From Aphanocapsa lilacina HA4352-LM1 (GTDB lineage Bacteria > Cyanobacteriota > Cyanobacteriia > Gloeobacterales > Gloeobacteraceae): a stretch of DNA of 64,000 bases. The notes below the pieces were generated by a model. It saw only the letters and a list, made by a program, of their open reading frames with translations, made no database searches and was not told the DNA's origin. The stretch covers positions 36,667-100,666 of the forward strand of contig JAHHGR010000004.1 in assembly GCA_019359725.1 (NCBI GenBank), in the 5' to 3' direction. Shown here one piece after another: positions 49,501 to 57,816 of this stretch. Position 1 is the stretch's first letter; each line of letters opens with the position of its first letter. The translations under genes were made by a program, and so were the position numbers.

Positions 49501-49905
49501 ATGACGGGGAGGCAGGGGCTGGCGCTCGGGGCGGCGGCGGCATGGCTGGCAGGTGGGATCGCCCTTGCTGCCGAGGTGCCGATCGCGGTGCTGCGCTCGC
49601 GCAGTGTGAGCACTACCAGCAAATCGCGGCAACTGGTCTACGCAAGCGTACCGGCCAAGGCCACCGACGCACAGATCGTCGATGCGGTCAAAAAATACGC
49701 CCTTCAGGAACGCAAGACGGCGGGTATCGACGAGGTGACGGTGTTTGTCGATCTCGATTTGGCCAAAAACTGCGAGAAGATCGCTGCGCCCTACTTCACG
49801 ATCAACGACGCAGGCAAGGTGGAGCAGGGCTACGCCGACCGGGCCGCCTACACCCGCGCTATCGAAAAACTGCGCTCCCAGGGCAGTTGTAAGGCGCTGT
49901 ACTAG
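49501..49905 (+). CDS. Small secreted protein of unknown function
   Basis: A 134-aa protein with a signal peptide (MTGRQGLALGAAAAWLAGGI, cleavage probably after LAA near residue 24). A mature ~110-residue mixed alpha/beta domain follows, with two Cys (KNCEKI and GSCKALY) that could form a disulfide. GAGGGG lies four to six bases before the ATG. I do not recognise a family. A serpin gene follows 39 bases downstream in the same direction, so the two may be cotranscribed and both act in the periplasm. Confidence 0.75.
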   Translation: MTGRQGLALGAAAAWLAGGIALAAEVPIAVLRSRSVSTTSKSRQLVYASVPAKATDAQIVDAVKKYALQERKTAGIDEVTVFVDLDLAKNCEKIAAPYFTINDAGKVEQGYADRAAYTRAIEKLRSQGSCKALY

Positions 49906-49944
49906 CGGCCGACATTGGAACAATCGTCAAATCCAACCGGTCGA

Positions 49945-51210
49945 ATGAGATCTCCCCCTGTTCGTCTGCTCGACATGATACACGATACACTCAGCCGCCC
50001 TTTGCGGCGTTCGACCCTGCTGCGGTGGGGATTGACTTTGGCTCTATCGGGTTCGGGTGCACTGCGGGCCGTCGCCCAGGAGAAGTCGGCCGTGAAGATG
50101 CTCAGTGACGCACAGACCCGTTTTGGTTTTCGGCTTTTCTTGGCCCTGCACAGCCGGGCGGCCAATCAAAACGTCGTGATTTCGCCATTGAGCGTCGCCC
50201 TGGCGCTCACCATGACCTACAACGGTGCGGGCGGCTCCACCCGCAGCGCCATGGCGCAAACCCTCGCCCTTGGCGGTCTGGACGAAGCAGCGATCCACCA
50301 GGGGGCGGCCGAACTTGTCCAAGCCCTGCAAGCCGCGCCCAAGTCTTCGAAAGTGCTGATCGCCAACTCGCTGTGGTCTCAGAAGGGCATCGCGCTGCAA
50401 ACGGCTTTTGTGCGCCAGGCTGAGCAGTACTTCCAGGCTCAGGTGGAGGAAGTGAATTTTGCCGAGCCGCGCTCCGCCGAGCGCATCAACCGCTGGGTGG
50501 CACAGAAAACCGAGAATACGATCGACCGGATCGTCTCCCCGGAAGTGCTGCGCGACGCCCTCGTGGTGTTGATGAATGCCGTCTACTTCAAGGCCGACTG
50601 GCAGGAGGCGTTCGACAAATCCGCCACCCGCGAGCGGCCCTTCACACTTGGGGACGGCAGCCGCAAGGACCACCCGCTGATGGCCAAGCAGGGCCGGTTT
50701 GACTACTACGAGACGGACGCATTTCAGGCGGTGCGGCTACCCTACAAAGACGATTTTCTGGGCATGTACGTCTTTTTGCCCAAAGCGGACCCGGCGATTT
50801 TCTATCGGCAGTTGACCTTTGAAAACTGGCGGCAATGGTTGGGGCCGCGTACGTTTGCCCGGCGCCCTGGAGAACTGATCCTCCCCCGCTTCCAGGTGCG
50901 CTACCAGACCCAACTCAAACAGGCGCTGGGTGCACTGGGGATGGGCATTGCCTTTGGCGGCCGGGCCGACTTCACCCGGTTGGTCCGCGAGCCGGCCTTT
51001 ATTTCCGAGGTGGTCCATAAGACTTTCGTCGATGTCAACGAGGAAGGCACCGAGGCAGCCGCGGCCACCGGTGTAATCGTGGCGCGCACCACCGCCATCG
51101 CCCCCCCGCCTTTTCGGATGGTGGTCGATCGCCCGTTTTTCTTCGCCATCGAGGACAACCGCAGCGCAGCGCTGCTGTTTGCCGGAACGATCGCCGACCC
51201 GGCAGGTTGA
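49945..51210 (+). CDS. Secreted serpin (serine protease inhibitor family)
   Basis: A 421-aa serpin. An N-terminal twin-arginine-containing signal (RPLRRSTLLRWGLTLALSG) is followed by the serpin fold: FGFRLFLALHS, NVVISPLSVALALTMTYNGA, LMNAVYFKADW, and the C-terminal RPFFFAIEDNRSAALLFAG. The reactive-loop hinge is EEGTEAAAATG, the short-side-chain pattern of inhibitory serpins. Counting from the hinge places P1 near the RTT triplet, so a trypsin- or elastase-like target is possible. Start choice is uncertain: ATG 49945 is used here, with ATG 49975 and a TTG at 49915 as options and no strong ribosome site. A periplasmic protease is a likely partner. Its stop abuts a transposase remnant. Confidence 0.92.
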   Translation: MRSPPVRLLDMIHDTLSRPLRRSTLLRWGLTLALSGSGALRAVAQEKSAVKMLSDAQTRFGFRLFLALHSRAANQNVVISPLSVALALTMTYNGAGGSTRSAMAQTLALGGLDEAAIHQGAAELVQALQAAPKSSKVLIANSLWSQKGIALQTAFVRQAEQYFQAQVEEVNFAEPRSAERINRWVAQKTENTIDRIVSPEVLRDALVVLMNAVYFKADWQEAFDKSATRERPFTLGDGSRKDHPLMAKQGRFDYYETDAFQAVRLPYKDDFLGMYVFLPKADPAIFYRQLTFENWRQWLGPRTFARRPGELILPRFQVRYQTQLKQALGALGMGIAFGGRADFTRLVREPAFISEVVHKTFVDVNEEGTEAAAATGVIVARTTAIAPPPFRMVVDRPFFFAIEDNRSAALLFAGTIADPAG

Positions 51211-51364
51211 GTCGCTCGAACAAATCTTGTAAGCTGACAATGCTCTTGTCCATAACGAGAGCAAGCCAACAACTGAAGAACAGACGAGTGTTGAGCACGG
51301 GGAAATCATCGTCAGGCACGGAGGCCAGGTAGGTTTTGACAAGTTGTGGAAAATCGGGTAGCAT
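51211..51364 (-). pseudogene. Truncated DDE-transposase N-terminus
   Basis: From ATG 51364 the minus strand encodes about 52 residues (LVKTYLASVPDDDF, FFSCWLALVMDKSI, SLQDLFERLN) that resemble the N-terminal domain of cyanobacterial IS4-type transposases. Homology then stops abruptly where the frame enters the complement of the serpin 3' end. This looks like a 5' scrap of an insertion sequence left after deletion. Identification is from recalled sequence patterns only. Confidence 0.5.
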
Positions 51365-51389
51365 CGGTCCAACAATAATAAGGTTGCAT

Positions 51390-51424
51390 AGCCCGAAGTC
51401 TACAGGATTTCGGGCTTATTTTTG
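51390..51424 (+). terminator. Rho-independent terminator
   Basis: An 8-bp perfect stem, AGCCCGAA (51390-51397) with TTCGGGCT (51409-51416), closes an 11-base loop and is followed by TTATTTTTG. It could end transcription from the serpin direction, or be part of the decayed insertion sequence. From 51425 to the SOD gene I see no other feature. Confidence 0.7.
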
Positions 51425-51574
51425 TACTTTCATTTCCTGACATTCAACACTTCTGGGGCAGATCTGGTTTGGCGCCTGGCCGCGGAAGCAGTTTGACAGG
51501 CTGTCGTTTGCCGTTTGAAAGTTTCCGGCCTTAGCCTGGAGTCGTCAGGCTGCAATGGCAGCGAGGAAGCGTCG

Positions 51575-52204
51575 ATGAGTAAGCATCTATTCGCCCTGGG
51601 GACAGTGGGGTGGTTGCTGGCCGCACCGGCCCTGGCCGGCGAGCAACCGGCGGCCGTCTCTGAAATCAAAGATCTGAGTGGGCAGTTGGTCGGCACAGCC
51701 ACCTTCCGCCAGCAACCGGAGGGCGTTCTGGTCAATATCCAGGTGCAGGGACTGCAGCCGGGCAAGCACGCCATGCACATCCACGCCGTCGGCAAGTGCG
51801 AACCGCCCACTTTCAAGTCCGCCGGTCCCCACCTGGGCGATGCGAAGATGGCGTCGGCCTCCGGCATGCCCCACAACCACGGTGCAAAAGGCACCACCGC
51901 CGCATCGAGTATGAATCACGCTCACAGTGCCGGACCGATGGCTTCGGCCATACCCCACAACCATGGAGCCATGCACGCCGCGATGGCCGGGGATCTGCCG
52001 GATCTGGTCGTCGGCAGCGACGGCAGCGGCAAAGCCGAAATTCTGAATGCCGAGGTGCGCCTCACCCCCGGCCGCAACTTTCTGCTGCAAAGTGAAGGAA
52101 CGGCTCTGCTGATTCACGATGTCGCCGACCCCAATCAGCGCATCGCCTGCGGGGTGATCTCGAAGGCGCCAAACTCCTCCCCCGAAGCCCAGGTGAACCC
52201 GTGA
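51575..52204 (+). CDS. Cu/Zn superoxide dismutase-like protein with His-rich insert
   Basis: A 209-aa secreted protein with a signal peptide ending near LAAPALAG. SodC-type features are H68-x-H70 (HIHAVGKCE), SAGPHLGD, AGDLPDLVV, LLIHD and the C-terminal RIACGVI with the conserved Cys. These supply the four copper ligands. The zinc-site His before AGD is replaced (reads AMAGD), and the usual zinc loop is exchanged for an insert with MPHNHG, NHAHS and IPHNHGAMH. It may bind copper mainly through this insert, or keep SOD activity with altered zinc binding. ATG 51575 has AGGA eight bases upstream. Its stop overlaps the next start (GTGA). Confidence 0.85.
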   Translation: MSKHLFALGTVGWLLAAPALAGEQPAAVSEIKDLSGQLVGTATFRQQPEGVLVNIQVQGLQPGKHAMHIHAVGKCEPPTFKSAGPHLGDAKMASASGMPHNHGAKGTTAASSMNHAHSAGPMASAIPHNHGAMHAAMAGDLPDLVVGSDGSGKAEILNAEVRLTPGRNFLLQSEGTALLIHDVADPNQRIACGVISKAPNSSPEAQVNP

Positions 52205-52632
52205 ACAAACACAGACTTTGGATTGCAGGACTTTTGGTTCTGGCAATAGCGGCAACCGGGCAGACCCACGAACTGAAGGCCAATAAGCAGGTGGGGGCCT
52301 TGATGCACATTCAGCCCGACGACAGCCCCCAGGTTGGGGTGCAGACGATCGCCTGGTTCGGTCTGGTCAAGCGCGGCGGCGAGCCGGTGCGCCTCGCCGA
52401 GTGCGAGTGCGGCTTGAGCATTTACAAGGGCAAAGCCGCCGCCGGCAAAGCGACCGTCACCCCGAGCCTGCGCGAGGGCAGAGTGGAGGGGGAGGTGGGC
52501 AACAAAGACCGCCTGCTCGCCGATGTCACATTTCCCCAGGCAGGCCCCTACACGCTGGTACTCACCGGCAAGCCGAAGGAATCCGGGCGCTTTGCGCCCT
52601 TCAAGTTCAAATGGGTGGTGCGCGCCACCTGA
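52201..52632 (+). CDS. Small secreted protein coupled to the SOD-like gene
   Basis: A 143-aa protein from GTG 52201, which overlaps the SOD stop by four bases, so translation is probably coupled. It has a signal peptide (LWIAGLLVLAIAATGQTHE). The mature part is beta-rich with a CEC pair (RLAECECGLSIY), a scattered His/Met set near its N-terminus (GALMHIQPDD), and an Ig-like tail ending FKFKWVVRAT. The pairing with a His-rich SOD suggests a periplasmic metal-handling partner. I do not recognise the family. Confidence 0.75.
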   Translation: MNKHRLWIAGLLVLAIAATGQTHELKANKQVGALMHIQPDDSPQVGVQTIAWFGLVKRGGEPVRLAECECGLSIYKGKAAAGKATVTPSLREGRVEGEVGNKDRLLADVTFPQAGPYTLVLTGKPKESGRFAPFKFKWVVRAT

Positions 52633-52690
52633 AACTGTCCCCGGAGAGGGTGAGTGTCATCTCCGACGGCCGCAGCGCAGCGCTCGAACT

Positions 52691-52864
52691 TTAGAAGTTG
52701 GCCGGCTCGACGTAGGGCAGGCACCAGAGCGTCACCTGCAGCACGATGGGCTTGAACCATGCCTGGTGCATCTTTTCGACCTCCTCGGCGCTGTGGCCCT
52801 TATTGAGCGGGCGACAGCGTCACTGCCATAGGTGTAACCCGCAATCGCAGTCTCCAGAGTCCAT
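52691..52864 (-). pseudogene. Collapsed protoglobin gene: start and C-terminus joined by a large deletion
   Basis: The minus strand has a strong AAGGAGG site and ATG at 52864. Soon after, in a shifted frame, it reads AIAGYTYGSDAVARS, the protoglobin N-terminal signature. About 20 bases on, another frame reads NKGHSAEEVEKMHQAWFKP then TLWCLPYVEPANF and a TAA at 52691-52693, the protoglobin C-terminus. The heme-binding core of roughly 140 residues is missing and at least one frameshift is present. No functional protein can be made. The rest of this gap (52633-52690 and 52865-53111) holds nothing I recognise. Confidence 0.7.
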
Positions 52865-53111
52865 GACCTCCTTGCAAATTCCGGTTACCGAACCGAAGCG
52901 AGTACCGGGCCTGCGTCCCACACTCAACAACAGGCACAACTTGGTGCACACAGGATGGATGGATTTTGGCTTGTCGGATTTCAAACCATTCCGAGCACAA
53001 GCTGGACGCTGGGCGGCTCTCTCGGCGGCGGTGCCTTTGCCTTCAAGATACCTCCCAAACCCAGATGCGCATAGCGCGTTCGTCCCCCTACCCCCGGACA
53101 ACACCCGGCTT

Positions 53112-53312
53112 TCAGGCTCCCCGCAGACTGCGAGCTGAACCGTGGCCGGGACATAATTCCCAAAGACGGTCACCCAGGCGATACCAGGTGCAAGTCTGGC
53201 CGCAGCGCGGACAGAGGGTCTGCAGCTTGACCAGATGCAGCGGGTTATCCAGATCGAAAAAAGCTCCCCCCCCGGGACCGGTACCCTGACGGCGAGAACG
53301 GCTGGAAGGCAT
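53112..53312 (-). CDS. Small zinc-ribbon-like protein, 66 aa
   Basis: A 66-codon frame from ATG 53312 with a good GAGGTGG site just upstream. The product starts MPSSRSRRQGTGPGG and contains FFDLDNPLHLVKLQTLCPRC and then YRLGDRLWELCPGHGSAR. The CPRCG ... CPGH spacing could bind one zinc ion. It follows the universal stress gene in the same direction across a 112-base gap with a long palindrome. I do not recognise a named family, though the pattern looks conserved rather than random. Confidence 0.5.
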   Translation of the reverse strand: MPSSRSRRQGTGPGGGAFFDLDNPLHLVKLQTLCPRCGQTCTWYRLGDRLWELCPGHGSARSLRGA

Positions 53313-53323
53313 GGCCACCTCAA

Positions 53324-53343
53324 TAACCCGTCCGGACGGGTTA
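53324..53343. promoter_or_regulatory. Perfect 20-bp palindrome upstream of the zinc-ribbon gene
   Basis: TAACCCGTCCGGACGGGTTA is a perfect inverted repeat without spacer. It lies four bases before the GAGGTGG site of the 66-aa gene and about 80 bases after the stress-protein stop. It has no T-run, so a simple terminator is unlikely. An operator, or a hairpin that affects ribosome access, fits better. Confidence 0.45.
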
Positions 53344-53424
53344 CACAATTGCAACGTCAGATACCATACTGAAATACTTCAGGCTAAAATCGATTCAAAA
53401 CTTTACCCTGGGCAACGATTCGTG

Positions 53425-53946
53425 TTAATTCGTTGCGTTCTGGAGCGTTTCGGCGGCGGCGCGGGCGCGGGCTTTGCGGTGGACGACATAGACCGAGCAG
53501 GGGGCGTGGTGGAGTACGTAGTGACTGACCGAACCGAGCAGCACTTCGCTGAGGGTGGAGCGGCCCCGGCGGCCGAGGACGATGAGATTCACCTGCTGGG
53601 CGCGGGCGAGATCGCAGATTTTGCGGCCCGGATTGCCGGAGGCCTGGTGAGTTTCGACGGTCACCCCCTGGGCTTCCGCCTGTGCCTGCCGTTCGTTGAG
53701 CAGCTCCAGACCGCGCCGCTCGAAAGCTTTCCAGTGCTCCAGATACTGCTTGAGCGGTTCATCGTCCAGCGACGGGTACAGCTGGGAAGCGAAGGTGATG
53801 GGCAGCGAGGGGCTGCCTTCTTCGTCGCTTGAGAGCACGTGCAGCAGCAGGAGGCGGGCGCCGGTGGCGCGGGCCAAATCGAGCGCCTCGCCAAAGACGG
53901 CGAAACCCGTCTCGTTCGAATCGAAGGCAGCCAGGATTTTTTGCAT
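53425..53946 (-). CDS. Universal stress protein (UspA family)
   Basis: A 173-aa single-domain Usp. It starts MQKILAAFDSNETG, the typical first strand, and ends with the ATP-binding signature VLGRRGRSTLSEVLLGSVSH followed by CSVYVVH. The GxRGxSxxxExxLGSVS pattern is well kept, so nucleotide binding is likely. The start at 53946 was chosen over ATG 53955 because GGAT is then correctly spaced. It lies downstream of PEP synthase in the same direction (73-base gap), a pairing that suggests energy- or stress-linked expression. Confidence 0.93.
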   Translation of the reverse strand: MQKILAAFDSNETGFAVFGEALDLARATGARLLLLHVLSSDEEGSPSLPITFASQLYPSLDDEPLKQYLEHWKAFERRGLELLNERQAQAEAQGVTVETHQASGNPGRKICDLARAQQVNLIVLGRRGRSTLSEVLLGSVSHYVLHHAPCSVYVVHRKARARAAAETLQNATN

Positions 53947-54019
53947 AGGATCCATCCTGTAACGACAAAGGGCGGTTCCAGGCGCCAGTATCCTCCCAGG
54001 ATCGCGGTTGCGCACCCGG

Positions 54020-56461
54020 TCAGGACGGCCGGGAGAGTTCTTCCTCGACGCGGGCCACCAGCAGCCGGGTCTTGAGGGCGGCGTCGGGGTTGAGGCTCAG
54101 CGAGTCGATGCCCCGTTCCACCAGAAAACGGGCAAACTCGGGGTAGTCGCTCGGAGCCTGGCCGCAGATGCCGATTTTGCGCCCGGCGCCATGGGCACCC
54201 GCGATGGCCATCGCCACCATCGTCCTGACCGCCGGGTGGCGCTCGTCGAACAGGCCCGCCACCCCGGCCGAGTCGCGGTCGAGACCGAGGGTGAGTTGCG
54301 TGAGGTCGTTCGAGCCGATCGAAAATCCGTCGAAGACCCGGGCGAATTCGCCCGCAAGGACGACGTTGCTCGGCAATTCGCACATCACGTAGACTTCCAG
54401 GCCGTTTTCGCCGCGCACCAGACCATGAATTGCCATCTCGGCCATCACCCGGCGGCCTTCTTCGGGGGTGCGGCAAAAAGGCACCATCACCACGACGTTG
54501 GTGAACCCCATCTGGTCGCGCACCCATCTTAGGGCGCGGCATTCGAGGGCAAAGGCGGCGCGGTAGCGCTCGTCGTAGTAGCGCGAGGCGCCCCGCCAGC
54601 CCAGCATCGGGTTTTCTTCGAGCGGCTCGAAGTGCCGACCGCCCAGCAAGTTCGCGTACTCGTTGGACTTAAAATCCGACAGACGCACGATCACCGGCTG
54701 GGGATAAAAGGCGGCGGCGATGGTCGCCACCCCCCGCGCCAGGTGTTCGACGAAGTACTCGGCCCGGTCGGGATAGCCCTCGGTGAGGGCGGCCAGGCGC
54801 GTTTTTTCGTCGCCCTCGGGCAGTTGCTCGAAGTGCAACAGCGCCAGCGGATGCACCTGGATGTGGTTGGCGATGATAAATTCCAGCCGCGCCAGACCGA
54901 CGCCGTCATTGGGAATGGCGGCGAGGCGAAAGGCTTCCGCCGGGTTGCCGACGTTGAGCAGTATCCGGGTGCGCGGCCGGGGCAGGGCGTCGATGGCGAC
55001 CTCCGTGCGCTCGCAGGGCACTTCCCCGGCGTAGACCCGGCCCTCCTCGCCCTCGCAGCAGACGACGGTGACCAGGTCGCCGGTCTCGATGCGGCGGGTG
55101 GCCTCCCCGGTGCCGACGATGGCCGGGATGCCCAGTTCGCGGGCGATGATCGCGGCGTGGCAGGTGCGGCCGCCCTGGTTGGTGACGATGGCGCCCGCCT
55201 TTTTCATGATCGGTTCCCAGTCCGGGTCGGTGCGGTCGGTGACTAGCACTTCGCCTTTTTCGAAGGCGTCAAGCTGACTTGGATCGCGGATCACCCGGGC
55301 GCGGCCCTGGCCGACGCCCTCCCCGACCGCGCGGCCCGCGACAAGCACCGGGGCCGTGCCCTTCAGGTGCCAGTGCACCAGGGTCTGGGCGCTTTTGTGC
55401 GACTGCACCGTCTCGGGACGGGCCTGCACGATGAACAGCTCCCCCGTGCGGCCATCTTTGGCCCATTCGATATCCATCGGGGTGTTCACCCCGCGCACCC
55501 GGCTGTAGTGCCGCTCGATGAGCACCGCCCACCGGGCCAGTTCGAGAATTTCGGCCTCTGCGAGCACAAAACCCGACCGCTCGGCGGGGGAGGTCTCGAC
55601 GGCGATCGGGCCGGTCTCGCTGTAGACGAGCTTGCGCTCCTTGCTGCCGGGGCGCTTGGCGAGGATGGGAAAAAATCCTCGCTCCAGCGTCGGCTTGAAG
55701 ACAACGTACTCATCCGGGTTGACAGCACCCTGCACCACCAGTTCGCCCAAGCCCCAACCGGCGCCGATGTGCACAACGTTCGCAAACCCCGTCTCCGGGT
55801 CGATCGAAAACATCACCCCGGCACCCGCCAGGTCCGATCGGACCATCTTCTGGATGCACACCGAAAGGGCCACTTCGAAGTGATCGAACCCCATCAACTG
55901 CCGGTAGGAGATGGCCCGGTCGGTAAACAGCGATGCGTAACAGCGCTTGCAGGCTTCGAGTACCGCCTCCTCGCCCTGCACCCCCAGATAGGTCTCCTGC
56001 TGACCGGCAAAGCTTGCCTCGGGCAAATCCTCGGCGGTGGCGCTGGAGCGCACCGCCACGTCGGTGTCCACCCCGTAGCGCCCGCACAGCTCGCGATAGC
56101 CTGCCCGGATATGCTCCTGCAAGCGCTCCGGCAGAGCCGAGGCGAGCACCAGCCTGCGAGCCTGTTCGCCCACACGGCGCAACTGCTCGATGTCCTCCGT
56201 GTCCAGACCCGAAAACAGGGCACGCAACCTGGCTTCCAGGCCGTTGTGGGCAACAAATTCGCGATAGGCAAAGGCGGTGGCGGCAAAACCTTCCGGCACC
56301 CGAATGCCCTCGGCGCTCAACTGGCGGAGCAGCTCGCCCAAAGAGGCGTTCTTGCCCCCGACTTTGTCGATGTCGGCAAGGCCCACCTCACCCAAGCGCA
56401 ACACCAGAGCCCGATCGCGATGCAACCGGCGCTGGGAATCGTGTCGCTCAACCTGCAGCAT
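54020..56461 (-). CDS. ppsA: Phosphoenolpyruvate synthase
   Basis: An 813-aa enzyme that converts pyruvate and ATP to PEP, AMP and phosphate. The N-terminal ATP-grasp domain begins GEVGLADIDKVGGKNASLGE and contains VAVRSSATAEDLPEASFAGQ. The phospho-His domain has GGRTCHAAIIARE with the catalytic His near 432. The C-terminal TIM barrel has GFSIGSNDLTQLTLGLDRD and the end motif GICGQAPSDYPEF. Length and order match PpsA rather than pyruvate phosphate dikinase. ATG 56461 has GGGAGGA upstream; the longer frame lacks a site. It would feed gluconeogenesis. Confidence 0.95.
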   Translation of the reverse strand: MLQVERHDSQRRLHRDRALVLRLGEVGLADIDKVGGKNASLGELLRQLSAEGIRVPEGFAATAFAYREFVAHNGLEARLRALFSGLDTEDIEQLRRVGEQARRLVLASALPERLQEHIRAGYRELCGRYGVDTDVAVRSSATAEDLPEASFAGQQETYLGVQGEEAVLEACKRCYASLFTDRAISYRQLMGFDHFEVALSVCIQKMVRSDLAGAGVMFSIDPETGFANVVHIGAGWGLGELVVQGAVNPDEYVVFKPTLERGFFPILAKRPGSKERKLVYSETGPIAVETSPAERSGFVLAEAEILELARWAVLIERHYSRVRGVNTPMDIEWAKDGRTGELFIVQARPETVQSHKSAQTLVHWHLKGTAPVLVAGRAVGEGVGQGRARVIRDPSQLDAFEKGEVLVTDRTDPDWEPIMKKAGAIVTNQGGRTCHAAIIARELGIPAIVGTGEATRRIETGDLVTVVCCEGEEGRVYAGEVPCERTEVAIDALPRPRTRILLNVGNPAEAFRLAAIPNDGVGLARLEFIIANHIQVHPLALLHFEQLPEGDEKTRLAALTEGYPDRAEYFVEHLARGVATIAAAFYPQPVIVRLSDFKSNEYANLLGGRHFEPLEENPMLGWRGASRYYDERYRAAFALECRALRWVRDQMGFTNVVVMVPFCRTPEEGRRVMAEMAIHGLVRGENGLEVYVMCELPSNVVLAGEFARVFDGFSIGSNDLTQLTLGLDRDSAGVAGLFDERHPAVRTMVAMAIAGAHGAGRKIGICGQAPSDYPEFARFLVERGIDSLSLNPDAALKTRLLVARVEEELSRPS

Positions 56462-56861
56462 GAAGATCCTCCCAAATGGACCAAAGGCGCGACGGCCACT
56501 CCACCGAACCACCGAATCGAACAGCAAAATCTTTGCACTGCAGTCGCAAAAACAACTGAAACAACGATAGATTTTGCAGAGCCTCTATCCGATTCGGAGT
56601 AGACCCATCGGAGCCAAACCGATTTTTAAGCGTTCCCACAACGAACCAGCTGCAGACAGGAATAACGTCAGCCCGTCCTATTCCAAATATAGTCCGAATG
56701 TTCAGCCTGAACATCAAAGTATTTTTAAGCGTCGGGCGCGGGGATCAAGTACGCAGTCTGGATTTGCGCCTTGTGGGACTGGCAGAATGCTTGAGGATGG
56801 GCTAAAGGCGGCGGTCGGCCGGGGGCTAGACTGGGAGGGCCGTCTTGCGGACGCCGCTTTG
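56462..56861. other. 400-bp divergent intergenic region
   Basis: This separates PEP synthase (minus) from the EamA transporter (plus) and presumably holds both promoters. It is more AT-rich than its neighbours. The 10-mer TTTTTAAGCG occurs twice (around 56624 and 56723), which may be a chance or a binding site. An upstream in-frame extension of the transporter reaches back into it but lacks membrane-protein character. I see no RNA gene. Confidence 0.4.
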
Positions 56862-57788
56862 ATGTCTATGCACCGCAGCACCGGGCGCTGGCAGTTGGGA
56901 TTGGCCCTGGCCCTGCTTACGATGTGCCTCTGGGGGATACTGCCGATTGCTTTGAGTATCGCCCTGCAGGCGATCGATGTATACACGCTTACCTGGGCGC
57001 GCTTTACAGCGGCGGGCGGATTGCTGTTGGGGTTTCTAGCCGTGCGCCGCCGGTTGCCGCCTTTGGGGAAGCTCACCGCCGCCAGTTGGGGGCTTCTGGC
57101 GGCGGCGGCCGTATTTTTGGGGGGCAACTACTGGCTGTACCTTGAAGGGCTGTCCCTGACGACCGCGGCCAATGCCCAGGTGCTCATCCAGCTCGCCCCG
57201 GTGCTGTTGAGCCTGGGGGCGCTCGTCGTCTTCAAAGAGCGCTACTCGCCGTTGCAGTGGACGGGTATGGGGGTGCTGGTGGCGGGCTTCGCGCTCTTTT
57301 TTTGCGAGCAGTTGCAGGGGCTGCTCAGCAGCCCCGGAGCCTACCTGACGGGCAGCACCTTTATCCTGGCGGCGGCCGGCAGTTGGGCGATTTATGCCCT
57401 AGCCCAAAAACAGCTGTTGCGGGTGCTGCCCTCGGCAGGGATCATGCTGGTGCTCTACGGCGGTTGTGCGCTGCTATTTACACCCTTTGCCCAGCCCGCT
57501 GTTCTGGGGCGTCTGGACACCCTGCACACCGCCGCGCTCGTATTTTGTGCCCTCAATACGTTGGTGGCCTACGGCGCGTTTGCCGAGGCGCTCGAACACT
57601 GGGAGGCTTCGCGGGTGAGCGCGGTCCTGGCGCTCACTCCCCTGGTTACCCTCGGGGCGGATTGGGGCTTCGCCCAACTGTGGCCGGGGCTCATCAAGCC
57701 GGACGTACTGACGGGCTTCGGGGTGTTCGGGGCGGTATTGGTAGTGACGGGCTCGCTGGCCATGGCCCTGGGCAATACCCGCCGCTGA
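56862..57788 (+). CDS. EamA/DMT-family transporter
   Basis: A 308-aa membrane protein with ten predicted helices arranged as two EamA repeats: first half from LALALLTMCLWGILPIAL to VLLSLGALVVFKERYS, second from FILAAAGSWAIYALAQK to LLVVTGS-like AVLVVTGSLAMALG. The motif PVLLSLGALVVFKER at the end of the first repeat is typical of drug/metabolite exporters. The substrate is unknown. The start is uncertain: ATG 56862 or 56868 opens the first helix, and an ATG at 56787 would add 25 residues. Confidence 0.9.
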   Translation: MSMHRSTGRWQLGLALALLTMCLWGILPIALSIALQAIDVYTLTWARFTAAGGLLLGFLAVRRRLPPLGKLTAASWGLLAAAAVFLGGNYWLYLEGLSLTTAANAQVLIQLAPVLLSLGALVVFKERYSPLQWTGMGVLVAGFALFFCEQLQGLLSSPGAYLTGSTFILAAAGSWAIYALAQKQLLRVLPSAGIMLVLYGGCALLFTPFAQPAVLGRLDTLHTAALVFCALNTLVAYGAFAEALEHWEASRVSAVLALTPLVTLGADWGFAQLWPGLIKPDVLTGFGVFGAVLVVTGSLAMALGNTRR

Positions 57789-57816
57789 GCTTCCCGGGCG
57801 CTGGTAGGCTGGAGCT

